64,000 nt of DNA from an uncultured Dehalococcoidia bacterium (GTDB lineage Bacteria; Chloroflexota; Dehalococcoidia; Lucifugimonadales; UBA1127): the NCBI GenBank assembly GCA_951812285.1, contig OX638292.1:2627001-2691000 (forward strand), written 5' to 3'. Under the pieces are notes generated by a model. The model saw only the letters and a list, made by a program, of their open reading frames with translations. It made no database searches and was not told the origin of the DNA. This document shows positions 50,186 through 59,116 of this stretch, piece after piece. Both the position numbers and the translations under genes were made by a program. Each line of letters opens with the position of its first letter. Position 1 is the first letter of the stretch.

Positions 50186-51724
50186 CTACTTGGCGTATTC
50201 TACGTTTCTGGTTTCCCTGACGACCATGACCTTGATCTGGCCGGGGTAGACGAGGGACTCCTGGACCTTCCGCGCGATGTCGCGGGAGAGGACGGCGGCC
50301 TCGTCGTCGCCGATCTGCTCGGGCTTGACCATGACGCGGACCTCGCGGCCGGCCTGGATGGCGAAGACCTTCTCGACGCCCTGGAAGCCCTTGGCGACCT
50401 CCTCGAGGTCCTGGAGGCGCTTGATGTAGGCCTCTACGGTGTCGCTGCGGGCGCCGGGGCGTGACGACGTGATGGCGTCCGCGGCGGAGACGATGAAGGC
50501 CTCGACCGACGACTTGTCGTGGTCGTGATGCTCCTCGATGGCGCGGCGGATGGGCTCAGGCACGCCGTACTTCTCGGCGACCTCGCCGCCGATGTCGGCG
50601 TGGGGCCCCTCGATCTCGTGCGTGAGCGTCTTGCCGATGTCGTGGAGGAGGGCGCCGGCCTTGCAGACCTCGACGTTGGCGCCGACCTCGGCTGCGAGCA
50701 TCGCGGCGATGCGGGCGGCGAGCACGCTCTCCTTGAGCACATTGCTGCCGTAGCTGGTGCGGAACCGCAGATGCCCGAGCTGCTTGATCAGCTCAGGGTG
50801 CAGACCGCGCACATTGGCCTCAAACACCGCCTGCTCACCCGCCTCACGGAGGGTCTTGTCCATCTCCTGGCGGGCCTTCTCCACCATCTCCTCGACCCTG
50901 GCCGGGTGGATGCGGCCATCGACAATGAGCTTGGTCAACGCGATGCGAGCAATCTCGCGCCGGATGGGGTCGAAGCACGACAAGGTCACGGCTTCCGGCG
51001 TATCGTCGACGATGAGGTCGACGCCGGTGGCCTGTTCCAGCGCGCGAATGTTACGTCCCTCGCGGCCGATGAGACGACCCTTCATCTCATCATTGGGCAG
51101 GGGAACGGTGGTGACTGTGGATTCAGCAACAACATCAGCGGCCAGGCGCTCAATGGCCATTACCACGTACTTGCGGGCATTCTCGTCCGCTTCGTCCTTG
51201 TACTGCTGTTCCAGCTCCCAGTACTTGCGGGTAAGCTCGTGCCTCGCCTCGTCTTCGGCCTTGCGAACAACCTGCTCGTGTGCCTCCGCGACCGACAGGC
51301 CCGCGGTGGCCTCCAACTGTACCAGCTGTTGCTGCTTGAGCTGCTCCACTTCCCCGTGCGCGGAGTCCAGCGCCTTCTCGCGGTCGGTGAGCCCGAGCTC
51401 GCGACCCTCGAGGGTGCTGAACCTGCGCTCCAGGTTCTCTTCCCGGTTAGCCAGCCTGCGTTCCTGCTGCTGGACCTCGCCGCGGCGCTCCCGGATCTCC
51501 TGATCCGCAGCCGCGCGGGTCTGCAGCGTCTCGTCCTTGGCCTCCAGCAGCAGACTGGCCTTCTGGCGTTCCGCGTCATCCAGGACCTGTCGAGCCTTGT
51601 GCTCTGACTCCTGGAGCCGCTTTCCCAAAAACGCGTTCCGGGTCCAGAACGTCACCATCGCCCCTACGCCCAGGGCCGCCAGGACGGAAAGCAAAAGAAT
51701 GACAATCCAAACCATAGATGACAT
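50186..51724 (-). CDS. rny: Ribonuclease Y
   Basis: A 512-residue membrane-anchored endoribonuclease that starts mRNA decay. One N-terminal membrane helix (MVWIVILLLSVLAALGVGAMV) precedes a long coiled coil (residues 30-190), then a KH domain with GRLIGREGRNIRALE, then the HD domain with LLHDIGK and EHHDHD near residue 370. Length and order are standard. The start ATG overlaps the start of the divergent gene region at 51718. Confidence 0.96.
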   Translation of the reverse strand: MSSMVWIVILLLSVLAALGVGAMVTFWTRNAFLGKRLQESEHKARQVLDDAERQKASLLLEAKDETLQTRAAADQEIRERRGEVQQQERRLANREENLERRFSTLEGRELGLTDREKALDSAHGEVEQLKQQQLVQLEATAGLSVAEAHEQVVRKAEDEARHELTRKYWELEQQYKDEADENARKYVVMAIERLAADVVAESTVTTVPLPNDEMKGRLIGREGRNIRALEQATGVDLIVDDTPEAVTLSCFDPIRREIARIALTKLIVDGRIHPARVEEMVEKARQEMDKTLREAGEQAVFEANVRGLHPELIKQLGHLRFRTSYGSNVLKESVLAARIAAMLAAEVGANVEVCKAGALLHDIGKTLTHEIEGPHADIGGEVAEKYGVPEPIRRAIEEHHDHDKSSVEAFIVSAADAITSSRPGARSDTVEAYIKRLQDLEEVAKGFQGVEKVFAIQAGREVRVMVKPEQIGDDEAAVLSRDIARKVQESLVYPGQIKVMVVRETRNVEYAK

Positions 51725-51882
51725 TTTGTCACCTGCCTTTCGTCCAAGCTTTTAACGATGCCCCATGGCTATGGGCACTATTCATCATATGGTTTTGCCC
51801 GTACTATGTCAATCTGAACTCGCGCCGCAGGCGCATACTGCGACGCGGTTTCAGTATCAATTGCAGCGAAATCGTACTGGGC

Positions 51883-52269
51883 GTGGCATTGACTGACGAA
51901 TATCGACACCGAGAGGGCGAGAAGACGGTCACCCTGGAGGTCTTCCAGAGCGAGCCGCTGGCGCGGATGGCGGCCAGCAGGCTGGAGGCCGAGGGCATCC
52001 GCTGCATGGTGCGGTCGCTCGGTGCAGGGCCGGGCCTCTGGGGGCTGGCGGCGAACGTGCCGCACGCGCTGGACACGTGGGAAGAGGACGCGGTGCAGGC
52101 GCGGGAGGTGCTGAACCTGATGCCGGCGGAGATCGAGGAGCGGACGCGGGAGCCGCTCGGCGGGGGCACGAGCCTGCCGAAGTTGATATTCCTGGTGTTG
52201 CTGGTGTTGGTGGCGGGGGCGTTGGTGGTGCAACTGGCGGACGCGGCGTTTGGGAGGTTGCTGGGGTAG
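51883..52269 (+). CDS. DUF2007-type protein with C-terminal membrane helix
   Basis: A 128-residue protein if begun at GTG 51883. VTLEVFQSEPLARMAASRLEAEGIRCMVRS is the DUF2007 (putative signal-transducing) alpha-beta motif, and the end LIFLVLLVLVAGALVVQLADA is a membrane helix. The frame opens at 51718 across the rny start region, but similarity begins only after residue 60. Function unknown. Confidence 0.7.
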   Translation: MALTDEYRHREGEKTVTLEVFQSEPLARMAASRLEAEGIRCMVRSLGAGPGLWGLAANVPHALDTWEEDAVQAREVLNLMPAEIEERTREPLGGGTSLPKLIFLVLLVLVAGALVVQLADAAFGRLLG

Positions 52270-52284
52270 GGGGCGCTTGGCGCC

Positions 52285-53175
52285 CGGGCATGCCCATCGA
52301 GGGGCTCTGGGCGAGAGGCCTCCCCGCCTCGCGAGGCGGGGGTCTAGTAATGGGAGAGATTCGGGGAGAGCGGAGACCGCCCCGCCAGCGTCCGTTCATA
52401 CCCTTCGAGAGCCTCAGGACAGGCTTCGATTTCCCTCAGCACGAACGGACGCTCCCCGCCCGGCGCGGCGAGGGTCTGGTAATTGAGAGACTCGGGGCCG
52501 CGGAGTTGCCCCGCCGCCCCTGGATCCCGGCTTTCGCCGGGATGGAGGTTGGGGGCGGGAGCGGCTGGTGGGATGCAAGCGAGGTCCTCTTAGGGGCAGG
52601 GGGCTCCCCCATCCCAACCCCGTATCGAGTACGGGGCAGGCTCTTCCCTCTGAGGGGGAAGGGTTCCACCCATTACCCCGCTTGGCGCCGCTCGAAATCG
52701 ACGGAGTGTGCGGGCCGCGGGGTTCCCGCCTGTTGGCGGGACGGGCGGTTCGCGAACCGCCCCTACGAAGCCAAGCAGGGGCTTTTTGTCGGGGTTCCTG
52801 CCTGCGCAGGAACGACGGTTGGGGGCGAGAATGGCCGGTGGGGACGGCCCCGCACGGCCACCCCTCTGGATTCCTGCCTGCGCGGGAATCCAGAGGGGGG
52901 TGGTAGGGGGAGCGGAGGCGGACGGAGGTGAGGATGCCCCGCGCGTCCGGCCGTGGCTTGGGTTCCCGTCCCCGTATCGGGGTACGGGGCAAGCTGCGCG
53001 GGAACGACGGTGGGGTGAGGGAGAGGGGACGCCCCGCACGACCGCCCCTGCCCTGGGTTCCCGCTTTCGCGGGAACGACGGGGGTGGGTGGTGTGGAGGG
53101 ACGGAGGTGGTTGGTGGTGGGGATGCCCCGGCCCCTGGATCCCGGCTTTCGCCGGGATGGAGGTTGAGGGCGGGA
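52285..53175. repeat. Long repeat cluster
   Basis: About 930 bp without a gene, with CTGGATCCCGGCTTTCGCCGGGATGGAGG (52517-52548, 53133-53164), the CCAACCCCGTATCGAGTACGGGGCAGG composite (52611-52672), a GGCGGGACGGGCGGTTCGCGAACCGCCCC palindrome (52736-52767), CTGCCTGCGCAGGAACG (52796-52817), CTGGATTCCTGCCTGCGCGGGAATCC (52866-52896), and two GGGTTCCCG..CGGGAACGACGG forms (52960-53010, 53054-53083). Confidence 0.75.
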
Positions 53176-53208
53176 TGGTGGTTGGGTTAGGGGACAAGGA
53201 GGGAGTGG

Positions 53209-54168
53209 ATGGAGCAGCTTCCGCGGGGGGCGCAGTTTCAGCGTAGCAAGATGCTCTGGGAGATTGCGCTGGGGATTGCTGGGGACCCGAATATCCGGTA
53301 CTACGAGGACCGGGATGTGTCGATCGTCATCGGGAACGGGAGCGGCGAGGCGTTCACGCCGGCGCTGCGGATGGCGCCGGGGTCGCCGGCGCTGGCGCAC
53401 GCGGTGGCGAAGGGCGACCTTGATCTCGCATTCGTGAACCCGTCGGCGATGCTGACGCAGGCGTACCGTGGGACGGGGTTGTACAGCGAGCCGCTGCCCG
53501 TGCGGGTCATCGCGTCGTACCCGTCGTACGACCGGTTCGTGGCGGCGGTGCAGCCGCGGCTGGGGGTGACGTCGCTGGCGGAGATCGCTGAGCGGAAGCC
53601 GGCGCTGCGGGTGTCGGTGCGGGAGGACGCGACGCACTCGACGCGGGTGCTGCTGGACCAACTGCTGCCAATGTACGGGTTCACGCTGGACGACTTCGTG
53701 TCGTGGGGCGGGAGTTTGCAGCTCAACGGGCCGCCGGGGGACGCTCGACGGCTGGAGGGGATCCGCGACGGGAGCATCGACATCGTGTTCGACGAGGGGA
53801 TACCGACGTGGCTGAGCGTGGGGCTGGAGAACGGGCTGGTGCCGCTAGAGCTGGAAGAGGACGTGATGGCGGGCATGGAGGCGATCGGCTGGCGGCGGGT
53901 TGTGCTGCCCAAGGAGCGGTTCCCGCTGCTGGAGCGGGACGTCGTGACGATCGACTACAGCGGGTGGCCGCTGTACACGCGGGAAGGGCTGCCGGAGGAG
54001 ATGGCGTACAAGGTGTGCGCGGCGATCGCGCAGCGGGCGGAGTACATCCGGTGGGAGGAGAGCTACACGGGCATCGCGCAGATCGGGGTGGAGACGGAGG
54101 CGACGCCGCTGGACGTGCCGCTGCACCCGGGGGCGGAGCGGTGGTACCGGGAGAACGGGTATCTGTAG
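53209..54168 (+). CDS. TAXI-family TRAP transporter solute-binding-like protein
   Basis: A 319-residue protein similar to TAXI-type periplasmic binding proteins. Signs are IVIGNGSGEAFTPALRMAPGSPALAHAVAKGDLDLAFVNPSAMLTQAYRGTG (the core GDLDLAFVNP), SIDIVFDEGIPTW, and GWRRVVLPKERFPLL. It has no signal peptide or lipobox, so it would be cytoplasmic unless the start is wrong, and no TRAP permease is adjacent. Monocistronic, preceded by SD AAGGAGG. Confidence 0.72.
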   Translation: MEQLPRGAQFQRSKMLWEIALGIAGDPNIRYYEDRDVSIVIGNGSGEAFTPALRMAPGSPALAHAVAKGDLDLAFVNPSAMLTQAYRGTGLYSEPLPVRVIASYPSYDRFVAAVQPRLGVTSLAEIAERKPALRVSVREDATHSTRVLLDQLLPMYGFTLDDFVSWGGSLQLNGPPGDARRLEGIRDGSIDIVFDEGIPTWLSVGLENGLVPLELEEDVMAGMEAIGWRRVVLPKERFPLLERDVVTIDYSGWPLYTREGLPEEMAYKVCAAIAQRAEYIRWEESYTGIAQIGVETEATPLDVPLHPGAERWYRENGYL

Positions 54169-54189
54169 TGGGGGCGTAAGGGGTTGGGA

Positions 54190-54405
54190 ATAGTCGGGGT
54201 TCCCCCGCTTTCGCGGGGGCAGGCTCTGCCTTCGCAGGAACGACGGGTGGCTGGCTGGGGCGACGAGTGTTGTTGGTGTCCGGGTGAGGGTCCCGCTGCG
54301 GCGGGACGGGCGCTTCGCGAAGCGCCCCTACGACGAGGTTAGGACTGGCGGAGACGGGTGTGCTCGTAGGGTGGGGTTCCTGCCTGCGCAGGAACGACGG
54401 TTGGG
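54190..54405. repeat. Repeats between TAXI-like gene and OCD gene
   Basis: A CGCGGGGGCAGGCTCTGCCTTCGCAGGAACGACG composite (54197-54245), a GGCGGGACGGGCGCTTCGCGAAGCGCCCC palindrome (54302-54331), and a CTGCCTGCGCAGGAACGACGG hairpin (54379-54402). Confidence 0.65.
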
Positions 54406-54422
54406 TTAGGAGGTGTCTTGGC

Positions 54423-55397
54423 ATGGCGGTGCATATCGACAATGAGCAGGTGCGGGAGCTGCTGCCGATGGATGAGTGCATCCAGGCGATGGAGGACGCG
54501 TTTCGGCACGAGGGTGAGGGGCTTGGGGGGAGTTTGGTGCGGCAGACGCTGTTCTATCCGGGCGGGCGGCAGCGGCTGATGATCGGGAGCTCGCCGGGGT
54601 TCGACACTTACGGGTTCAAGACGTACGGGGGCGGCGTGAACCTGGTGCTCGCGTTCTCTACGAGCGAGAACAGACTCGAGGCCATCGTGGAGAGCCGGGT
54701 GCTGAGCGAGATTCGCACGGGGGCGGTGGCGGGGCTCGCGACGAAACACATGGCGAACGAGGACGCGAGCGTCATCGGCATCGTCGGGAGCGGGCTGCAG
54801 GCGAAGGCGCAGGTGGAGGCGATCTGCCTGGTGCGGCCGATCACGAAGGTGAAGGTGTACACGCGGACGTCGGAGAACCGGGAGACATTTGCGGCCGAGC
54901 TGCGTGACGACCTGGGGCTGGACGCCGTGGCCGTCGAGACGGGGGAGGAGTGCATCACGGGCTCGGACGTCATCGTGACGGCGACGGGGTCGCGGGACCC
55001 GGTGTTCGCGGCGGAGTGGGTGTCGCCGGGGGCGCACATCAACGCGATCGGGGCGACGACGCCGGGGCGACGGGAGATCGACGAGCACACGGTCGGGCGG
55101 TGCGACGTGGTGGTCGTGGAGAGCGTCGCGCAGGCGAAAGTGGAGTGCGGCGAGCTGATGCTGGCGGAGGACCGGGGGCAGTTCCAGTGGGCGCAGGCGG
55201 TGGAGATGAAGCACCTGGTGCTGGGGCTGGCGGGGAAGCGGCCGAGCCGGGAGGCGATCACGCTGTTCAACGGGCTGGGCGTGGCGATGGAGGACACGGC
55301 GGCTGCGGGCGTGGTGCTGCGGAAGGCGAGGGAGCGGGGCATCGGGACGGAGCTGCCGCTCGAGGTGCGGGGCGGCGGGCCGCGGCGGGTGCGGTAG
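54423..55397 (+). CDS. Ornithine cyclodeaminase/mu-crystallin family protein
   Basis: A 324-residue NAD(P)-dependent amino-acid dehydrogenase-like protein. Cofactor motif VIGIVGSGLQAKAQVEAI (GxGxxA variant), substrate Lys region GFKTYGGGVN, and the ARG-type GREIDEHTVGRCDVVVVE and GLGVAMEDTAAAGVVLRKA. Members include ornithine cyclodeaminase, alanine dehydrogenase (AlaDH-2) and opine-type enzymes, so the substrate is open. ATG 54423 is supported by GTTAGGAGG 9 bp upstream. Confidence 0.88.
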   Translation: MAVHIDNEQVRELLPMDECIQAMEDAFRHEGEGLGGSLVRQTLFYPGGRQRLMIGSSPGFDTYGFKTYGGGVNLVLAFSTSENRLEAIVESRVLSEIRTGAVAGLATKHMANEDASVIGIVGSGLQAKAQVEAICLVRPITKVKVYTRTSENRETFAAELRDDLGLDAVAVETGEECITGSDVIVTATGSRDPVFAAEWVSPGAHINAIGATTPGRREIDEHTVGRCDVVVVESVAQAKVECGELMLAEDRGQFQWAQAVEMKHLVLGLAGKRPSREAITLFNGLGVAMEDTAAAGVVLRKARERGIGTELPLEVRGGGPRRVR

Positions 55398-55429
55398 GGG
55401 GGGTGTCGGTGGGCCGACCGGCCACTGTG

Positions 55430-55930
55430 TACCCCTGTATCAAGTCCGGGGCAGGCTCTTCGAGAGGCTCAGGGCGAACGGCCCCTCCCTGCCCGGCCCC
55501 GCGGCGCTAGCGCGCCCCGTTCCCCCTTCGATTTCCCTCAGGGCGAACGGCCCCTCACCGCTTCCCCTCTGGATTCCCGCCCCCGTATCGGGGTGCGGGG
55601 CATGCCTTCGCCGGTATGGAGTTCGGGGTGGATGGATTCCTTGGCGATAGGGAGGGTTGGCGGCCCCTCGCCCGTGCCCCTCTGGATTCCCCCGCCCCCG
55701 TATCGGAGTACGGGGCATGCTTCGCGGGGGCAGGCTCTGCCTGCGCAGGAATGACGCGGCGGGGGAGACCCTTTCGCGGGAACCTGCGGTGCGGGCGTCC
55801 CCCGCCCCTAGATACCGGCCTCCGCCGGTATGGAGAAATGGGGGGGATGGATTCTTTGGCGATAGGGAGGGCGGGCGGCCCCTCGTCCCTGCCCCTCTGG
55901 ATTCCTGCCTGCGCAGGAATGACGCAGTGG
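55430..55930. repeat. Repeat cluster after the OCD gene
   Basis: Includes CAAGTCCGGGGCAGGCTCTTCGAGAGGC (55441-55470), nested CTGGATTCCCGCCCCCGTATCGGGGTGCGGGG (55567-55615), a nested GGATTCCCCC..GGAATGACG composite (55682-55756), a GATACCGGCCTCCGCCGGTATGG hairpin (55809-55832) and CTGGATTCCTGCCTGCGCAGGAATGACGC (55896-55926). A unit containing GGATGGATTC and GGCGATAGGGAGGG occurs twice (near 55630 and 55852). No gene. Confidence 0.7.
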
Positions 55931-56015
55931 GGGTGGCATTGGGGGCGATAGGGCAACCACGAGGGTTGCCCGTATGGTGGGCGAGGTGGCGTTTTGCGGG
56001 GACTTTGGGTGGTTG

Positions 56016-56249
56016 TTAGAAGAAGCTCTTCTTGTTGGCTACGTAGGTGTTGTTGAAGTCCTCATCGGACTTGGTGAGGTAGATGATGCCCTCGATTAGG
56101 GCGATTACGGCGCTGATGGGGGCGGTGATGACGATGATGGTCAGCACGAGGTGGATGATTCCCGCCCCGGTGTAGCCCAGATAGAACTTGTGGATTCCAA
56201 GCGATCCGAGCAGGATTGCCAGGATTCCGGCCGCTATCTTGCTCTTCAA
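56016..56249 (-). CDS. TM2-domain protein
   Basis: A 77-residue membrane protein with two helices: KSKIAAGILAILLGSLGIHKFYLGY and AGIIHLVLTIIVITAPISAVIALIEGIIYL. GIHKFYLG is the TM2 signature. TTG at 56249 is the best start because AAAGGAGG lies 6 nt upstream on the minus strand; the GTG at 56273 would add eight basic residues overlapping the ribosome site. The family's role is unknown. Confidence 0.85.
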   Translation of the reverse strand: MKSKIAAGILAILLGSLGIHKFYLGYTGAGIIHLVLTIIVITAPISAVIALIEGIIYLTKSDEDFNNTYVANKKSFF

Positions 56250-56420
56250 GGGACTCCTCCTTTTCCGCTGCACGACGTATGCGAACGCGCATTGCCCACA
56301 ACGTAGGTGGCTTCCGGTTCGGAGTCAATCGATACAACGGGCAAGTTTTGACACATTGCACGTTCTGCTGCCGACATTGCCCATTCTCCTCCGGCAGACG
56401 GTCCGCCGAGCGGCCATGCG

Positions 56421-56620
56421 CCACCTCGGGGGACGCCCCCAGCCCCCTGCCAGCCCTGGGTTCCCGCTTGCGCGGGAATGACGAGGAGGGGGGCGCGGGA
56501 ATGACGGTAGCGGACGCGGGCCACCTCGGGGGACGCCCCCATCCCCCTGCCAGCCCTGGGTTCCCGCTTTCGCGGGAATGACGAGGAGGGGGCGCGGGAA
56601 TGACGGTAGCGGAGGGCCAC
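56421..56620. repeat. 100-bp tandem duplication with hairpins
   Basis: Two 100-bp copies (56421-56520 and 56521-56620), each with CCACCTCGGGGGACGCCCCC and a CTGGGTTCCCGC..GCGGGAATGACG hairpin. They differ at a few positions. Not coding. The 140 bp before it (56274-56420) hold no repeat of a known family and no gene. Confidence 0.75.
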
Positions 56621-56671
56621 GGTGGAATGCGGTGTAGTACACTTGGCGCACGCTGGGACGGAGGTACTGGG

Positions 56672-57694
56672 ATGAACATTGACGCGCATGCGCACATTAC
56701 GGGGCCGGTGGAGTACTACAACTTCTTCCGGTCGCTTTCGAGCGGGTCCGGGGCGCTGCCTCGACCGACGGCGCCGGAGATCTCGGACGAGCGGATCGAG
56801 GAGAGCCTGATCCCGCACATCGCGGAGGTGTCGGAGGTCGGGACGGACCTGCAGATCGTGTCGCCGCGGCCGTGGGCGGTGCCGACGGGGGACCGGCGGG
56901 AGGGGGTCGTGCTGCGGATCACGCAGGGGGTGAACGACATGATCGCGCGGTGCGTGAAGCTGCACCCGGAGCAGTTTGTGGGGACGTGCGCGATCCCGCA
57001 GGCGGCGGGGCAGCCGATCTCGTTCTGCCTGGAGGAGCTGGAGCGGTGCGTGACGGAGCTGGGGATGGTGGGGCTGAAGATCAACCCGGACCCGGGCGAG
57101 GGGTCGCTGGAGACGCCGCACATGGGGGACGAGTACTGGTACCCGCTGTACGAGAAGATGGTGGAGCTGGACGTGCCGGCGCTGGTGCACGGGGGGCCGT
57201 TCCGGTTCTCTCGTGAGCCGGAGCTGGGGTACTTCGTGGAGGAGGAGGCGGTCGCGGCGTGGGCGCTTATTCGATCGCCGCAGGTGTTCCGGGACTTCCC
57301 GAACCTGAAGATCATCATCGGGCACGGCGGCGGGTACATCCCGTTCCAGGCGGGCCGGGGGCGGGCGTTCCGGATGAACTCGCAGGCGCGGGAGCCGGAG
57401 GCGAACTGGGAGAGCTTCGACGAGTCGATGCGCCGGTTGTACTACGACACGGTGCTGTACGACGGGGAGGCGATGGAGCTGCTGATCAAGGTGGTGGGCG
57501 TCGACCGGTGCATCTTCGGGACGGACAAGCCGGCGAACGGGTCGGTGAAGGACCCGGTGACGGGTCGGGCGCTGAACGACACGAAGCAGTACATCGACCG
57601 GATCGAGTGGCTGAGCGATGAGGACCGGCACGCGATCTTCGAGGGGAACGCGCGGCGGGTGTACTCGCGGATGGTGGTGGGGGAAGCGGGGTAG
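56672..57694 (+). CDS. Amidohydrolase family 2 (ACMSD/TIM-barrel type) enzyme
   Basis: A 340-residue metal-dependent hydrolase or decarboxylase. N-terminal metal motif MNIDAHAHITGP (residues 1-12), then VGLKINPDPGEG, LVHGGPFRFS, IIIGHGGGYIPFQAGRG, and IFGTDKPANGSV (last metal Asp). The family includes 2-amino-3-carboxymuconate semialdehyde decarboxylase and gamma-resorcylate decarboxylase. It may act in aromatic catabolism with the other oxygenases of the window. ATG 56672 has GGAGGT 9 bp upstream. Confidence 0.9.
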   Translation: MNIDAHAHITGPVEYYNFFRSLSSGSGALPRPTAPEISDERIEESLIPHIAEVSEVGTDLQIVSPRPWAVPTGDRREGVVLRITQGVNDMIARCVKLHPEQFVGTCAIPQAAGQPISFCLEELERCVTELGMVGLKINPDPGEGSLETPHMGDEYWYPLYEKMVELDVPALVHGGPFRFSREPELGYFVEEEAVAAWALIRSPQVFRDFPNLKIIIGHGGGYIPFQAGRGRAFRMNSQAREPEANWESFDESMRRLYYDTVLYDGEAMELLIKVVGVDRCIFGTDKPANGSVKDPVTGRALNDTKQYIDRIEWLSDEDRHAIFEGNARRVYSRMVVGEAG

Positions 57695-57724
57695 GGTTGG
57701 GGTCGGGGGCTTGGGGCGTGCGGG

Positions 57725-57764
57725 CTCACCACCCATGGATACCGGCTTTCGCCGGTATGGAGGA
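57725..57764. repeat. GATACCGGCTTTCGCCGGTATGG hairpin
   Basis: One member of the ATACCGGC..GCCGGTAT family, directly before the terminator of the amidohydrolase gene. Similar copies occur near 55809, 59406, 61203, 61386, 61569 and 61661. Confidence 0.7.
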
Positions 57765-57771
57765 TCAAGAG

Positions 57772-57808
57772 AAGGCCGACGGGATGCGCTCCCGCCGGCC
57801 TTGTTTTG
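57772..57808 (+). terminator. Rho-independent terminator after the amidohydrolase gene
   Basis: AAGGCCG-A-CGGGA and TCCCG-C-CGGCCTT form a 12-bp stem with one mismatch (57772-57802), followed by GTTTTGTG. A closely related copy with the same neighbour sequence is at 61733. Confidence 0.85.
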
Positions 57809-57930
57809 TGCGTCGCGAGGGGTGTTTGTTGGGCGCTGGCCCGTCCGGATGTCGCGCACTCCGATCGGCATTGTGTGGGGTCAGTTCCGTACCGCTCGGT
57901 AGGCCCTACGAGACTGCAACAATAGTGCAA

Positions 57931-57959
57931 ACATCCCTGCTCCTGATGCAGGGATGTTA
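57931..57959. promoter_or_regulatory. Inverted repeat upstream of the HsdR-N-like gene
   Basis: AACATCCCTG (57931-57940) and CAGGGATGTT (57950-57959) are perfect 10-bp arms with a 9-bp spacer. TTACAA (57958) with TTATAG (57981) or TATTAT (57979) gives a weak promoter downstream. It looks like an operator for a repressor not identified here. Confidence 0.5.
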
Positions 57960-58024
57960 CAAGTAATAGCACTACAGTATTATAGAATGCAGCGCTACTA
58001 AAGCAGTCCCGTAGGAGTGATTCA

Positions 58025-59116
58025 ATGGACATCAGCGACCGCGTCCGTGACCTAGTGGACCGTGTTTCCAAGCAGTTGCCACATGCGCAGACCGAAGAAG
58101 CTACAAAGCTCGCGCTGATAAACCCGTTCATCAGAGAAGTGCTTGGCTACAACACTGCGGACCTTTCAGAGGTGGTACCCGAATACACAGCGGACATCGG
58201 GGCAAAGAGGGGCGAAAAGGTTGACTATGCGATTATGCGTGACGGCAAACCGCTCATTCTTATAGAAGCGAAGAAGGCCGCGACTGTACTACAAGAAGAA
58301 GAGCCAATCCAACTGTACCGATATTTCACTGCCACACCTTCCGCGCGCTTTGGCATTTACACCAACGGCGTGCGTTATCTCTTCTACTCCGACCTCGACG
58401 ACACCAATCTGATGGACCGGTTGCCGTTTCTAGTGTTGGATCTCCTTGATCCTGACCCCCGAGTGGTCGAGGAAGTAGCAAGGTTTGTAAAGAATGAATT
58501 TGACCCAGACCGGATCAGGGCATCAGCGAATACCCTCAAATACACGCGTGCTCTGAAAGAGGTTCTTCATGCGGAATTGGGTGACCCTTCACAAGAGTTC
58601 GTCAGGTTGCTAATGAACAGAGTCTACTCTGGCCGAAAAAGCGCGGATCGACTCAACGAGTTCACGCAGATGACAAAGACTGCGGCAAGTGAACTCATTC
58701 GGGATGAGTTGCGAGGCACGTTGAACTCGGCCTTGGCTCGGGACGATGCTCGTGGCAAGCCTCAGGTTGAAGAGAAGCCGGGCATCGGTGAAGAAAGAGA
58801 TGATGGTGGGATAGTCACTACCGAAGCCGAGATCGCCGCATACTACGCCGTAAAGTCCATTCTGAATGGAGTGGTAGACGTAAAGCGCGTATTCTTCCGA
58901 GACGCCAAGACCTATTCCTCGGTCCTATTGGACAATTCAAACCGCAAACCCATCTGCAGGTTTCGATTTGAGGGCAAACAGAAGTACATCGGGACATTTG
59001 ATGCTGAGAAGGCAGAGACAAGGCTTCCGGTAGACGATGTGGATGACATCTACCAGCACGTGAAGGCCATTCAGGCGACTGCGAAGGGCTACGATGCCTC
59101 CGAAGGGAACTCTTAA
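58025..59116 (+). CDS. HsdR-N-like PD-(D/E)xK protein (solitary restriction-like)
   Basis: A 363-residue protein whose N-terminal 190 residues resemble the type I restriction HsdR N-terminal domain (HSDR_N_2). The nuclease core is GEKVDYAIMRDGKPLILIEAKK, with D67, E81, K83. The helicase part of HsdR is absent; the C-terminus (residues 275-350) has a separate small domain with KPICRFRFEGKQKYIGTFD and DVDDIYQHVKAI. SD TAGGAG is upstream. Codon use is AT-richer than neighbours. Such lone proteins are thought to be defence or nucleotide-responsive nucleases; the activity here is unknown. Confidence 0.82.
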   Translation: MDISDRVRDLVDRVSKQLPHAQTEEATKLALINPFIREVLGYNTADLSEVVPEYTADIGAKRGEKVDYAIMRDGKPLILIEAKKAATVLQEEEPIQLYRYFTATPSARFGIYTNGVRYLFYSDLDDTNLMDRLPFLVLDLLDPDPRVVEEVARFVKNEFDPDRIRASANTLKYTRALKEVLHAELGDPSQEFVRLLMNRVYSGRKSADRLNEFTQMTKTAASELIRDELRGTLNSALARDDARGKPQVEEKPGIGEERDDGGIVTTEAEIAAYYAVKSILNGVVDVKRVFFRDAKTYSSVLLDNSNRKPICRFRFEGKQKYIGTFDAEKAETRLPVDDVDDIYQHVKAIQATAKGYDASEGNS

